Origin: JAXGQE01 sp040766585
GTDB lineage: Bacteria > Bacillota > SLNR01
Direction of reading: 5' to 3'
DNA: 64,000 nucleotides
Assembly: GCA_040766585.1 (NCBI GenBank)
Contig: JAXGQE010000005.1
Span: forward strand, 124,001-188,000
In this document: piece after piece, positions 17,050-26,236 of the stretch
Position numbering within the stretch: position 1 is the first letter of the stretch
Layout of the letters: every line of letters starts with the position of its first letter
Translations under genes and position numbers: made by a program
The notes under the pieces: generated by a model
Told to the model about the DNA's origin: nothing
What the model saw: the letters and a program-made list of their open reading frames with translations, nothing else
The model's database searches: none

Positions 17050-17979
17050 ATGGATGAACCGGTGTTATCGGTTGTAAGATTGAACAAGAGGTTTGGGCGA
17101 AAAGAAGCCGTCAAAGACATATCATTCCATGTGCACCGAGGAGAGATATTGGGTATTCTCGGCCCCAACGGAGCCGGGAAAACAACTGCGATTCGGATGA
17201 TGATGGGGGTCTTGGAACCCGATTCCGGTGAAGTAAGATATCATCTGAACAGCCAAGGAGATGGCCGGCTGAATAAGTCCCATCTAGGGTACTTGCCGGA
17301 AGAACGGGGTTTGTATGATGATGTTCCCGTTCTTCGTACATTGACCTATCTGGCTGAATTGAAAGGGGTACCGGCAGCAGAAGGAAAGAAACGAGCAGAG
17401 CAGTGGTTGGAAATTATGGCGCTCCAGGATTACGGGCGCACAAAACTGGAGAAGTTGTCGAAAGGGATGCAGCAAAAAGTTCAGTTTATTGCTGCAGTAC
17501 TGCATCGACCCCCGCTGGTACTGCTGGATGAACCGTTTTCCGGATTGGATCCCATTAATCAGGACCTCTTTAAGAATCTGATCCGAAAGCTGCAGGATGA
17601 TGGAACTACAGTACTGCTGTCGGCGCATCAAATGAACATGGTAGAGGAACTTTGTTCCAGAATATTTATGATCCACCAAGGAAAAGAAATTCTGTACGGG
17701 ACCGTTCAGGATATTAAAGATAATTTCCACGAATTTTCTGTACAAATTGGACTGGCGGATCCCCAGCGGATGGCATCATTCCTTCAGACCTACGATGGGG
17801 TTCGGCATGTGCAGGTCAATCATGATGGATTGAGCTTTCGTCTGTCCTCAGACCGGGATATGAATCATCTCCTCGAAGAGATGGTGCAGCTGGGTACACT
17901 GCAGCGTGTTGTGATCCAGAAACCTTCACTTCACGAGATATTCATCAGTACCGTGGCCGACAAGGAGGTGCAGTCATGA
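17050..17979 (+). CDS. ABC exporter ATP-binding protein (NatA-like)
   Basis: A 309-residue ATPase: Walker A GPNGAGKTT, Q-loop LPEERG, signature LSKGMQQK, Walker B VLLDEPFSGLD, switch SAHQM, and a C-terminal DUF4162-like tail ending in SLHEIFISTV. This set is typical of NatA, the ATPase of Na+ exporters. ATG 17050 follows TTGAGGAGGA. It overlaps the permease gene by four bases (ATGA). Transport of Na+ is inferred from family only. Confidence 0.85.
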   Translation: MDEPVLSVVRLNKRFGRKEAVKDISFHVHRGEILGILGPNGAGKTTAIRMMMGVLEPDSGEVRYHLNSQGDGRLNKSHLGYLPEERGLYDDVPVLRTLTYLAELKGVPAAEGKKRAEQWLEIMALQDYGRTKLEKLSKGMQQKVQFIAAVLHRPPLVLLDEPFSGLDPINQDLFKNLIRKLQDDGTTVLLSAHQMNMVEELCSRIFMIHQGKEILYGTVQDIKDNFHEFSVQIGLADPQRMASFLQTYDGVRHVQVNHDGLSFRLSSDRDMNHLLEEMVQLGTLQRVVIQKPSLHEIFISTVADKEVQS

Positions 17980-19220
17980 GCTGGAAACAGGTTTGGACAG
18001 TGATGGGTTGGGAAATAAGGAAAAACTTGCGCAGCCCAGGATTTATGCTGATGACGTTCGTGATTCCACTGCTGATGCTGGCGGCAGGCGCTTTACCCTT
18101 TCTGACCGGTCAAGGAAACGGTTCCACATGGGATCCTTTGACCATTGCGGTGATGGACAAAACGGAGGGCAGCCAGTTTGCATCCCAGTTTACCGATGCA
18201 ACGGTGAATGATATCCTTTTCGTAATGCATGATGGATCGGAGGAGGATCTGAAAGCGGCTGTCTCGGATGAGAGATACGATGGAGGCTTGATTCTACAGG
18301 AGAGTGTTCTGGAAGGCAGCAATCCGACAGTTGTTTTGTTGGATATGTCTTTGCAGAATCAAATTGTGAGCCGAACTTCGTCGTTTATCGATGGTATGGT
18401 CATGAATGCAAAACTGAATCAGCTGGATCTGACATCCGATGAAAAAGGGAATCTGATGCAGCCTGTCATGTTATCGTTTGTCCCGGCTGTCGAAGGGGAT
18501 CCTGTCGATGAACCGCAGGAGGGTGCATCCAGTTTAGTGGACGCGGTTTTACCCATGATTCTGGGAGTTTTGCTGATGGTTTCCTTGCTGATGTTGGGTC
18601 AGGTGCTGATGTATGGTGTAATCAAAGAGAAAAAGAACAGAATAGTGGAAGTCCTTCTGTCTTCCCTTACTGCAACTGAGCTGCTGACCGGAAAATTGCT
18701 GAGTTTTGGGTTGCTTAGCATGATCCAGATTGCTATCTGGGTGTCAACGGGTTTGTTTGCAGTCAATCGCTTTTTTGATGTGGAGCTTTCATTCAATGAG
18801 TCTGCCGGTAAGTATGTTCCCATGTTTCTCTATTTTGTACTGGGATATCTACTGATTTCCTCCCTGTTTGCCGCCATGGGAGCCATGATGAAAGATGCAG
18901 AAAGCGGCAGCCAGGTCCAGGGATTGATTGTGCTGATTCCCATGATGCCCATTCTTTTGGCGACCCCCATCATAATGGCTCCAGACGCTATGTGGGTCAG
19001 GATATTCAGCTTCATACCCATCTTTACCCCGGGGACCATGCTGCTGCGGATTGGCATGACCGATATTCCTTCATGGGAAATGGCAGCAACCCTTGGGGTT
19101 TTAGCTATATCGGTTATTTGGTTCAATCGAATAGCTGCACGAATTTTTGCCGGGAGCATACTGCAATTTGATACAGCCGCTTCCTTGAAACAAATTATGT
19201 CCATGGTGCGAAGAGGTTAG
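17976..19220 (+). CDS. ABC exporter permease (NatB-like, ABC-2 type)
   Basis: A 414-residue membrane protein with the NatB/YhaP layout: one N-terminal span (about 20-42), a large extracytoplasmic loop (about 45-185), then five spans from about residue 187. The motif KEKKNRIVEVLLSSLTATELLTGKLL is characteristic of the family. The start ATG overlaps the ATPase stop, so stoichiometry is coupled. Confidence 0.85.
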   Translation: MSWKQVWTVMGWEIRKNLRSPGFMLMTFVIPLLMLAAGALPFLTGQGNGSTWDPLTIAVMDKTEGSQFASQFTDATVNDILFVMHDGSEEDLKAAVSDERYDGGLILQESVLEGSNPTVVLLDMSLQNQIVSRTSSFIDGMVMNAKLNQLDLTSDEKGNLMQPVMLSFVPAVEGDPVDEPQEGASSLVDAVLPMILGVLLMVSLLMLGQVLMYGVIKEKKNRIVEVLLSSLTATELLTGKLLSFGLLSMIQIAIWVSTGLFAVNRFFDVELSFNESAGKYVPMFLYFVLGYLLISSLFAAMGAMMKDAESGSQVQGLIVLIPMMPILLATPIIMAPDAMWVRIFSFIPIFTPGTMLLRIGMTDIPSWEMAATLGVLAISVIWFNRIAARIFAGSILQFDTAASLKQIMSMVRRG

Positions 19221-19272
19221 GAATCGCCAGGGATGATGGATGAAGCAGGGACCGATTCTGACTGGATCAGAA

Positions 19273-19327
19273 AATGGGATGGCTGATCACACCACTTATT
19301 CCTGGAGATGACAGCCATCCATTTTTT
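19273..19327 (+). terminator. Probable terminator after the ABC genes
   Basis: ATGGGATGGCTG near 19274 pairs imperfectly with CAGCCATCCAT ending about 19322, with a long loop, followed by TTTTTT. Confidence 0.5.
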
Positions 19328-19409
19328 CTGGGAGGAACAGGATGCCTGTTGGATAAGAGTGAAGAGTGTGTTCCAAAAAAATGGGCAGCAGGATACCCTG
19401 CGGTCTTTC

Positions 19410-19439
19410 TTGACGGAAAAAGAGAATGTGTAATATAAT
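19410..19439 (+). promoter_or_regulatory. ileS promoter
   Basis: TTGACG (19410-19415), 18-base spacer, TATAAT (19434-19439), placed about 35 bases before the T-box leader. Confidence 0.7.
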
Positions 19440-19474
19440 AGATCAGTAATAAAGTAATATGATGAAGGAGAAAG

Positions 19475-19690
19475 TCAGCAGCATCATCTCTGCAGAGAGC
19501 CGGAGAAGGGTGCAAACCGGCGGGAAAAACTGCTGAAGATCACTCCTGAGTGATGGTCTGAAACAATGGCTGGATTAGGACCGTCCGGATGCTCCGTTAT
19601 CAGCTCCAAGGGACTGCGCATGCAGTCATTAGGGTGGTACCGCGGGATACCTCTCGTCCCTAGACAGGGACAGAGGTTTTATTTTTTAGC
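19475..19690 (+). promoter_or_regulatory. T-box leader of ileS (Ile-specific)
   Basis: A tRNA-sensing riboswitch. Visible parts are stem I from about 19475, a candidate specifier ATC (Ile) at 19539-19541 in the context GAAG-ATC-AC, and the canonical T-box AGGGTGGTACCGCG at 19631-19644. The UGGU in the bulge pairs with the ACCA end of a tRNA with A73, as tRNA-Ile has. A terminator CCTCTCGTCCCT / AGGGACAGAGG with a T run ends at about 19688. Uncharged tRNA-Ile is expected to stabilise the antiterminator and raise ileS expression. Confidence 0.93.
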
Positions 19691-19728
19691 CGTCACACAA
19701 TGCGGTAAGAGTATGAGGAGGAATGGTT

Positions 19729-22512
19729 ATGGACTACGGAAAAACACTGCAGTTACCCAAAACAGATTTTCCCATGCGTGCATCGCTGCCGGAACGGGAA
19801 CCGCAGATACTGGACCGGTGGAAACAAGAAAAGATCAATGACAGAGTACTGGAAAAGAACAAAGACCGTGATCTCTTTATATTGCATGATGGACCGCCCT
19901 ATGCCAATGGAAATATCCATTTGGGAACAGCATTGAACAAAACTCTGAAAGATATTGTGACCCGGTTTAAATCCATGGACGGTTTCAATTCTCCGTATGT
20001 ACCCGGTTGGGACACCCACGGGCTGCCCATTGAACACGCTGTCATTAAAGCGACCGGCGCCAATCCCAATGAATTGGGGACTGTGGAATTTCGTAAAAAG
20101 TGCCGGGAGTATGCCTTGAAGTATCGGGATATCCAGCGGGAAGAATTTCAGCGGCTGGGAGTACGGGGAGACTGGGAAAATCCGTATATGACCCTGCATC
20201 CTGAATTTGAGGCCAAACAAATTGAAGTGTTCGGAGAGATGGCCAAACAAGGCTACATATACAAAGGATTAAAACCGGTCTACTGGTGCGCATCCTGTGA
20301 AACGGCTCTGGCCGAGGCAGAGGTAGAGTACGGGGACAGGCGTTCCCCCTCCATCTATGTCCGCTTCCCGTTCCCGGAAGGGCGGGCCATACTGCAGACA
20401 GAAAAGCCGGTTTCCGTTGTGATCTGGACCACCACGCCATGGACACTGCCAGCAAATCTGGCCATTGCCCTTCACCCGGAAGTTGAATATGCGTATGTTG
20501 AGACGGATACAGAAGTGCTGCTTATTGCCAAAGATTTGGTGAAGACGGTTATGAAACAGGTGGGGATTGACCACTATGAAATAATCCAGACAGTTTCGGG
20601 AAAAGACCTGGAACTAAAGAGAGCCAAACATCCATTCATCGATCGTGAATCTTTGATTATACTGGGTGATCATGTCACGTTGGAACAAGGTACCGGGTGC
20701 GTACATACAGCGCCGGGCCATGGGCTGGAAGACTATGATGTGGGGCAGCGCTATGGGCTGGGCATGATCCAGCCGCTGGACAGCCGGGGTCGCTTCACCG
20801 ATGAAGGGGGCCTTTTTGCCGGCCTTCATTACGATGCAGCCAATAAGGAAATAACCAAGGAGTTGGAGAAAACGGGGATGCTTCTCCATATCTCCTTCTT
20901 CAATCATCAGTACCCCAACTGCTGGCGGTGCAAAGAACCAGTGGTCTACCGGGCGACAGAACAGTGGTTTGCTTCGGTAGAAGGGTTTCGTTCTCAGGCA
21001 TTGGAAGCCATTGAGTCGGTGGAATGGATTCCCGGATGGGGCAAAGAGAGAATCCGAAACATGGTGCGAGACCGGCTGGATTGGTGCATTTCGCGTCAGC
21101 GGGTCTGGGGCGTGCCCATTCCCATCTTTTACTGCCGTGACTGCGGAAAAGAACTAATCAATGATGAAACCATCCGAGCTGTGGCCGAACTGTTTCGACG
21201 GGAAGGTTCGGACAGCTGGTTTGCCAAAGAGCCGGAAGAGATATTACCGAAAGGCACGACCTGCAGCGAATGCGGAGGAAGTGACTTCCGCAAAGAGACG
21301 GATATTATGGATGTCTGGTTTGATTCGGGATCCAGCCATGCTGCGGTACTGGAAACCCGTCCGGATCTTCGCTGGCCGGCAGACCTCTATCTTGAGGGCA
21401 GCGACCAGCATCGAGGCTGGTTCCAGTCTTCCTTGCTGACAGCGGTGGCTACTCGGGGCAAAGCCCCGTACAATGCGGTCCTTACCCACGGTTTTGTGGT
21501 GGACGGAGAGGGCCGGAAGATGTCTAAGTCACTGGGAAATGTCATCTATCCCCAGGAAGTGATCAAAGAGTTTGGAGCGGACATTCTGCGCCTTTGGGTG
21601 GCTTCTTCCGATTTCAAGGCGGATATCAGTGTTTCGAAAGATATTTTGAAGCAAATGGCTGAGGTGTATCGGAAAATCAGGAATACAGCCCGTTTTATAC
21701 TGGGCAACCTGTACGATTTTGATCCTGACACAGATCGAGTTCCCTACGATCAGATGCCGGAAATCGATCGGTGGGCGCTGCATCGTCTGCAGAAACTGAT
21801 TCAGCGGGTGGGGCAGGCGTACAGAAATTATGATTACCACATTATCTACCACAGCATTCATAATTTCTGCGCCATCGATATGAGTGCATTCTATCTGGAT
21901 GTCCTGAAAGATCGACTTTATGCAGAACCTGAAAAAGATATTGCACGAAAAGCCAGTCAAACGGTTATGTATGATATTGTTTACTCGTTGGTACGGATGC
22001 TGGCTCCGGTTTTGGCATTTACCTCCGAAGAGATCTGGACGTATTTACCCAAAGAAAAAGGTATGCCGGACAGCGTCCAGCTGACTGAATGGCCTACGGT
22101 CTACCATGACTATATTGATGATACTCTGGGTAGCACATGGGATCAGATTTTGAATGCCAGGGAAGCTGCATCCAAAGCGCTGGAAATGGCACGGAAAGAT
22201 AAACTCATCGGCCAATCACTGGAAGCCGAAGTGGATCTGTATGTTTCACCGGAATGGATGTCAATCCTGGAAGGGTATAATCAGGATTTGGCGATGATCT
22301 TGATTGTATCGAAGGTCAGGCTGATGCCTCTGGAAGAAGCTCCGGAAGATGCTGTCTCCGAAGAAGGGGTTGGCGGAATCAAAGTGGTTGTGCATCGGGC
22401 AACCGGTATCAAATGTGAACGATGCTGGAATTATCGGGATGATGTGGGAGTCGACCCGGATCACCCAACAATCTGCGGACGTTGTTCCGCTGTGTTGAGC
22501 ACGGTGCTATAA
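19729..22512 (+). CDS. ileS: Isoleucyl-tRNA synthetase
   Basis: A 927-residue class I synthetase that charges tRNA-Ile in the cytoplasm. Family features are the HIGH-type motif PYANGNIHLGTALNK near residue 58, the editing (CP1) domain with TTTPWTLPANLAIA, the KMSKS loop KMSKSLGNVI near residue 595, the WFDSGSSH segment, and a C-terminal zinc finger CERCWNY...CGRC. ATG 19729 is chosen over ATG 19723 because GAGGAGG sits seven bases upstream. Controlled by the T-box leader. Confidence 0.96.
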   Translation: MDYGKTLQLPKTDFPMRASLPEREPQILDRWKQEKINDRVLEKNKDRDLFILHDGPPYANGNIHLGTALNKTLKDIVTRFKSMDGFNSPYVPGWDTHGLPIEHAVIKATGANPNELGTVEFRKKCREYALKYRDIQREEFQRLGVRGDWENPYMTLHPEFEAKQIEVFGEMAKQGYIYKGLKPVYWCASCETALAEAEVEYGDRRSPSIYVRFPFPEGRAILQTEKPVSVVIWTTTPWTLPANLAIALHPEVEYAYVETDTEVLLIAKDLVKTVMKQVGIDHYEIIQTVSGKDLELKRAKHPFIDRESLIILGDHVTLEQGTGCVHTAPGHGLEDYDVGQRYGLGMIQPLDSRGRFTDEGGLFAGLHYDAANKEITKELEKTGMLLHISFFNHQYPNCWRCKEPVVYRATEQWFASVEGFRSQALEAIESVEWIPGWGKERIRNMVRDRLDWCISRQRVWGVPIPIFYCRDCGKELINDETIRAVAELFRREGSDSWFAKEPEEILPKGTTCSECGGSDFRKETDIMDVWFDSGSSHAAVLETRPDLRWPADLYLEGSDQHRGWFQSSLLTAVATRGKAPYNAVLTHGFVVDGEGRKMSKSLGNVIYPQEVIKEFGADILRLWVASSDFKADISVSKDILKQMAEVYRKIRNTARFILGNLYDFDPDTDRVPYDQMPEIDRWALHRLQKLIQRVGQAYRNYDYHIIYHSIHNFCAIDMSAFYLDVLKDRLYAEPEKDIARKASQTVMYDIVYSLVRMLAPVLAFTSEEIWTYLPKEKGMPDSVQLTEWPTVYHDYIDDTLGSTWDQILNAREAASKALEMARKDKLIGQSLEAEVDLYVSPEWMSILEGYNQDLAMILIVSKVRLMPLEEAPEDAVSEEGVGGIKVVVHRATGIKCERCWNYRDDVGVDPDHPTICGRCSAVLSTVL

Positions 22513-22518
22513 AAAGCA

Positions 22519-22548
22519 GGCAGCGCGGCCAATAACCGCGCTGCCTTT
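22519..22548 (+). terminator. ileS terminator
   Basis: A perfect 10-bp stem GGCAGCGCGG / CCGCGCTGCC (22519-22528, 22536-22545) followed by TTTAT. Confidence 0.75.
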
Positions 22549-22566
22549 ATAAGGAGTGAGCATCCG

Positions 22567-23289
22567 ATGAAACATAAAACAGTGGGAATAATCGGAGGCA
22601 TGGGTCCGGATGCAACGGTGGATCTGTTCCAAAAAATCATTCGGGCTACACCGGCATCAACAGACCAGGAACATTTGCGGATTCTGATTGATAACAATCC
22701 GGCTATTCCCGACCGAACAAAAGCCATTTTGTATGGCGGGAAGAGTCCTCTTTCGATGCTGTCCGATACAGCCAGAAATCTGGAAGCAGCCGGAGCGCAG
22801 CTTCTGGTCATGCCCTGCAATACAGCCCACTATTATCATTCTCTGATTCAGCAGTCGGTTCATATACCGCTTCTGCATATGATGCGGGAGACAGGGAAAG
22901 CCATTCAAACCAGGTATCCAACCGTGAAGACTGTTGGACTGTTGGCTACAGAAGGGACCGTACAGTCCAAACTGTATCACAACGCACTGGAGGCACTGGG
23001 GATCTGCGTGTTGGTGCCGGATGGGGTGCACCAGCGAATTCTGACGGAAGCCATCTACGGGGAAGATGGAATCAAAGCGGGTCAGCGAATGGGACCGGCT
23101 GTTCGAGTCAAAAGGGCTGCCTCGTATCTGATTGAACTGGGCAGTGAACTGATCATTGCCGGATGCACAGAGATTCCATTGGTGCTGAGGGATGGGGATT
23201 GTGCGGTACCGGTTCTGGATCCAACGCAAGTGCTGGCGGAAGCCGCAGTTCGTGAAGCCATGACAGAATCCATGCAATCAGGAGATTGA
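22567..23289 (+). CDS. Aspartate/glutamate racemase family protein
   Basis: A 240-residue cofactor-independent racemase. The two catalytic Cys motifs are both present: MPCNTAHY (about residue 83) and AGCTEIPL (about residue 201). The N-terminus GIIGGMGPDAT is typical of the YgeA/RacX branch. It would interconvert L- and D-forms of aspartate, glutamate or another amino acid, supplying cell wall or signalling D-amino acids. Substrate cannot be told from sequence. The 3' end lies just before lspA. Confidence 0.85.
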   Translation: MKHKTVGIIGGMGPDATVDLFQKIIRATPASTDQEHLRILIDNNPAIPDRTKAILYGGKSPLSMLSDTARNLEAAGAQLLVMPCNTAHYYHSLIQQSVHIPLLHMMRETGKAIQTRYPTVKTVGLLATEGTVQSKLYHNALEALGICVLVPDGVHQRILTEAIYGEDGIKAGQRMGPAVRVKRAASYLIELGSELIIAGCTEIPLVLRDGDCAVPVLDPTQVLAEAAVREAMTESMQSGD

Positions 23290-23303
23290 AACGGAGGTAT
23301 GGA

Positions 23304-23771
23304 ATGAAAGCGATCTATGCATCAATTATTGTTTTGATTCTGGACCGTCTCACAAAGATCTGGATTGTCAACAGCATGGAGTTGTATGAAAGCATTCCCA
23401 TACTCCAGAATATTTTTCATATCACCTATGTCAGAAACCCCGGGGGGGCTTTCGGTATCCTGGCTTCCCGTCCCGGGTTTTTTATCCTGGCCAATGTGCT
23501 GATCATAGCTCTTCTGATATACATCTACAGGGACCTGTCTCCGGCACCGTTGCTGGTTACTGCAGCCGTTGGTATGATGATTGGCGGGGCTCTGGGCAAC
23601 TTGTATGATCGGATAGCTTTTGGGACGGTCATTGATTTCCTTGATTTTCGGATCTGGCCGGTCTTTAATGTTGCCGACATGGGTATTGTGATGGGCGCTG
23701 GACTGCTGGCCATATATCTTTTGCGCCAGGGATGGGGTTCTGAGCAAGCGGATGGAGGTGACCTGCATTGA
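23304..23771 (+). CDS. lspA: Lipoprotein signal peptidase (signal peptidase II)
   Basis: A 155-residue integral membrane aspartic protease with four spans that removes signal peptides from prolipoproteins. The catalytic Asp residues are in GNLYDRIAFGTVIDF and FNVADMGIVMG. The start ATG 23304 follows ACGGAGG; the longer frame from TTG 23286 is not needed. Its end overlaps rluD by four bases, the usual lspA-rluD pair. Confidence 0.95.
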   Translation: MKAIYASIIVLILDRLTKIWIVNSMELYESIPILQNIFHITYVRNPGGAFGILASRPGFFILANVLIIALLIYIYRDLSPAPLLVTAAVGMMIGGALGNLYDRIAFGTVIDFLDFRIWPVFNVADMGIVMGAGLLAIYLLRQGWGSEQADGGDLH

Positions 23772-24691
23772 CCGATTTCAGGTGGGAGATTTTGTCGGAT
23801 ACAGCTGGAAAGAGGCTGGATCTTTTTTTGCATGGCCACTATCCGGACTGGAGCCGCTCCCGGATCCAGAAACTGATTCGGGAAGGGCAGGTCCTGGTAA
23901 ACGGGCAGGCGGTTAAAACCGGTGAAAAGCTCAAAGCGGGTGATTGCGTGGAACTGACAATACCCCCGGCAGAACCCGACCGAGCACTTCCGGAAAGTAT
24001 TCCCCTGGATATTGTGTACGAAGATTCAGAACTGATCGTGGTTAATAAACCGCGGGGTATGGTGGTTCATCCTGCAGCCGGCCATAATCATGGAACCTTG
24101 GTCAATGCCCTTTTGGCACATTGTCACGATTTAGCGGGTATCAACAACACCCTGCGCCCGGGGATTGTCCATCGTCTGGACAAGGATACCACCGGACTAT
24201 TGGTGGCAGCAAAAAATGAACGGACCATGAAATACCTGACAAAACAGATGAAAGACCGCCTGATTAAGCGCTGCTATACACTTCTGGTACACGGTGAAAT
24301 ACGGGAGAATACGGGCATGATTGATGCTCCGGTGGGACGTCATTTGGTGCAGCGAAAGAAGATGGCCGTGGTGGAGAACGGACGCCGTGCCGTGACTCGG
24401 TTTCAGGTTTTGAAACGTTATCCGAAATATACCCTGGTGGAGGCTCATCTGGAAACCGGGAGGACCCATCAGATCCGCGTTCATTTTTCCTACATCGGGT
24501 ATCCGGTGGTGGGGGATCCCATCTACGGCAGGAGAAAGAATCCATTCAATCTGGACGGGCAAGCCCTCCATGCCGGTTTGTTGGCCTTTGTACACCCTGT
24601 CAGCCACGAAGAGATGGTATTTCGTGCCCCTCTTCCAGAGGATTTCCAAGAAGTTATGGATCAATTGGACGGCTTATCTCTTTCTAGTTGA
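23768..24691 (+). CDS. rluD: 23S rRNA pseudouridine synthase (RluD family)
   Basis: A 307-residue protein: an S4 RNA-binding domain (about residues 13-75) and a RluA-type catalytic domain with the catalytic Asp in HRLDKDTTGLLV (about residue 138). TTG 23768 follows GGAGGTGACC and overlaps the lspA stop. It makes pseudouridines in 23S rRNA; exact sites are inferred from the family. The symbol is by resemblance to RluD/YlyB. Confidence 0.88.
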   Translation: MTDFRWEILSDTAGKRLDLFLHGHYPDWSRSRIQKLIREGQVLVNGQAVKTGEKLKAGDCVELTIPPAEPDRALPESIPLDIVYEDSELIVVNKPRGMVVHPAAGHNHGTLVNALLAHCHDLAGINNTLRPGIVHRLDKDTTGLLVAAKNERTMKYLTKQMKDRLIKRCYTLLVHGEIRENTGMIDAPVGRHLVQRKKMAVVENGRRAVTRFQVLKRYPKYTLVEAHLETGRTHQIRVHFSYIGYPVVGDPIYGRRKNPFNLDGQALHAGLLAFVHPVSHEEMVFRAPLPEDFQEVMDQLDGLSLSS

Positions 24692-24717
24692 CAAGAGTTT
24701 TGCATCAATGATATATT
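24688..24717 (+). promoter_or_regulatory. pyr operon promoter
   Basis: TTGACA (24688-24693), 18-base spacer, TATATT (24712-24717). It overlaps the last codons of rluD. Confidence 0.75.
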
Positions 24718-24741
24718 TAGGTCAGTGCATAATCCTTTAAT

Positions 24742-24815
24742 TCAGTCCCGTGAGGCTGGTAAGGTAGCGAGAGTATAACACCTTCTTACCGGTTTCCGGC
24801 AGGAAGTTTTTTTTT
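24742..24815 (+). promoter_or_regulatory. PyrR-dependent transcription attenuator
   Basis: The PyrR-binding loop AGTCCCGTGAGGCT (24744-24757) matches the consensus ARUCCNGNGAGGYU. Downstream is a terminator CTTCTTACCGG / CCGGCAGGAAG (24782-24792, 24796-24806) with nine T. GGTAAGGT just after the PyrR loop can pair with ACCTTCTTACC to form the antiterminator. With UMP, PyrR binding should release the terminator and shut off pyrRKDFE. Confidence 0.9.
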
Positions 24816-24826
24816 GGAGGTGGACC

Positions 24827-25381
24827 ATGGTTACACGAGAGAAGGCCCGAATTATGGATGCTGACGGTGTGCGGCGGGCACTTACCCGCATTGCCCATGA
24901 GGTCATTGAGAAAAACAGGGGAACTGAGGAGCTTGCCATCATTGGCATTCATAATCGAGGCGTGAACCTGGCCCGGCGCCTGGTTGAGAAAATCCGATCC
25001 ATTGAAGGTAATTCAGTGCCTATGGGTGTTTTGGACATTACCCGCTATCGAGATGATTTATCTCTGCGGGAAAAACTGCCAGAACCGCGCAAGACTGAAA
25101 TCGATTTTTCGGTGGCCGGATTGAAAATTCTGCTGGTGGATGATGTACTCTATACCGGCCGAACGATTCGTGCGGCGATGGATGCGTTAATCGATATGGG
25201 ACGACCTGCGGAGATTCAGCTGGCTGTGCTGATTGACCGCGGCCATCGCGAACTGCCCATTCGAGCTGATTTTGTCGGGAAAAATGTACCGACTTCCCAT
25301 CGTGAAAATGTCCGGGTTCGTCTGTTGGAAACTGACGGTCAGGATGAAGTTGTCATTGAGGAAGAAATGGATGACGGATAA
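24827..25381 (+). CDS. pyrR: Pyrimidine operon regulator / uracil phosphoribosyltransferase
   Basis: A 184-residue protein of the phosphoribosyltransferase fold with the PRPP loop LLVDDVLYTGRTIRAA (about residues 102-117). It senses UMP/UTP and binds the leader loop upstream of its own gene. ATG 24827 follows TTTGGAGGTGG. First gene of the pyr operon. Confidence 0.95.
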   Translation: MVTREKARIMDADGVRRALTRIAHEVIEKNRGTEELAIIGIHNRGVNLARRLVEKIRSIEGNSVPMGVLDITRYRDDLSLREKLPEPRKTEIDFSVAGLKILLVDDVLYTGRTIRAAMDALIDMGRPAEIQLAVLIDRGHRELPIRADFVGKNVPTSHRENVRVRLLETDGQDEVVIEEEMDDG

Positions 25382-25438
25382 GCCGCTTTGCTATGGCAGA
25401 GGGGCTTTTCCCATGATAAGAACACAGGGGGGATTGTC

Positions 25439-26236
25439 TTGCGCGAAGAAATTGTGAGGATTATCCGTAACGAGCCGCGGGGAGGTCCGTTTTACCGGAT
25501 GGATGTGGAGGCTCCCTGGATAGCAGAGAATGCACAACCGGGGCAGTTTGTCCATATTCAATGCAGCTCCTCGTTCGATCCGCTGCTGAGAAGGCCGTTT
25601 AGTGTCTACGATGCAGATCCGAAGAGCAAAGAGGTGTCGATTCTGTATGCTGTCGTAGGCAAAGGAACCGATCTGCTCAGCCGGATGAAACCGGGTGATA
25701 CGCTGAATATGCTGGCTCCTTTGGGGCATGGGTTTACCGTTCCTGAGGGAAAAAGCCATTCCTTGCTTTTAGGCGGCGGCGCGGGGATAGCACCCATGTT
25801 GTTTTTGGGAAAAGTTTTGAGAGAAAACGGGCACACTGTCACCGTGATGCTGGGAATGCAGAGCAATGAAACAGCTGGGGTGATCGATGATTTTATCAGA
25901 GCCGGGCTTCATGTGGATGTGGCCACCAACGACGGCAGCCTGGGAGCCTGCGGACATGTTACCTGTCTGCTGGAGGGGCAGCCCGATGATGCGTTTACAG
26001 ACTGCCGAGTGTATGCCTGCGGGCCCACCCCCATGTTGAAAGCAGTTCAAACCTGGACATCATCGTGTGGGCTTCCGGCAGAATTGTCTTTGGAAGAGCG
26101 CATGGGATGCGGATTTGGAGTGTGTCTTTCCTGCGTCTGCAAGGTCAAGGTACGCAGTGAAAGCGGATGGGAGTATCAAAGGGCATGTGTGGAAGGACCG
26201 GTGTTTTCGGCGGCGGAGGTGATTTTGGATGAGTAG
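25439..26236 (+). CDS. pyrK: Dihydroorotate dehydrogenase B electron-transfer subunit
   Basis: A 265-residue FAD/[2Fe-2S] protein that passes electrons from PyrD to NAD+. FAD-binding RRPFSVYDAD, NAD-binding LGGGAGIAPMLFL, and the iron-sulfur Cys cluster GCGFGVCLSCVCK...CVEGPVF near the C-terminus are present. The frame is open from 25388, but TTG 25439 behind CAGGGGGGA fits the family length best. Overlaps pyrD by eight bases. Confidence 0.92.
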   Translation: MREEIVRIIRNEPRGGPFYRMDVEAPWIAENAQPGQFVHIQCSSSFDPLLRRPFSVYDADPKSKEVSILYAVVGKGTDLLSRMKPGDTLNMLAPLGHGFTVPEGKSHSLLLGGGAGIAPMLFLGKVLRENGHTVTVMLGMQSNETAGVIDDFIRAGLHVDVATNDGSLGACGHVTCLLEGQPDDAFTDCRVYACGPTPMLKAVQTWTSSCGLPAELSLEERMGCGFGVCLSCVCKVKVRSESGWEYQRACVEGPVFSAAEVILDE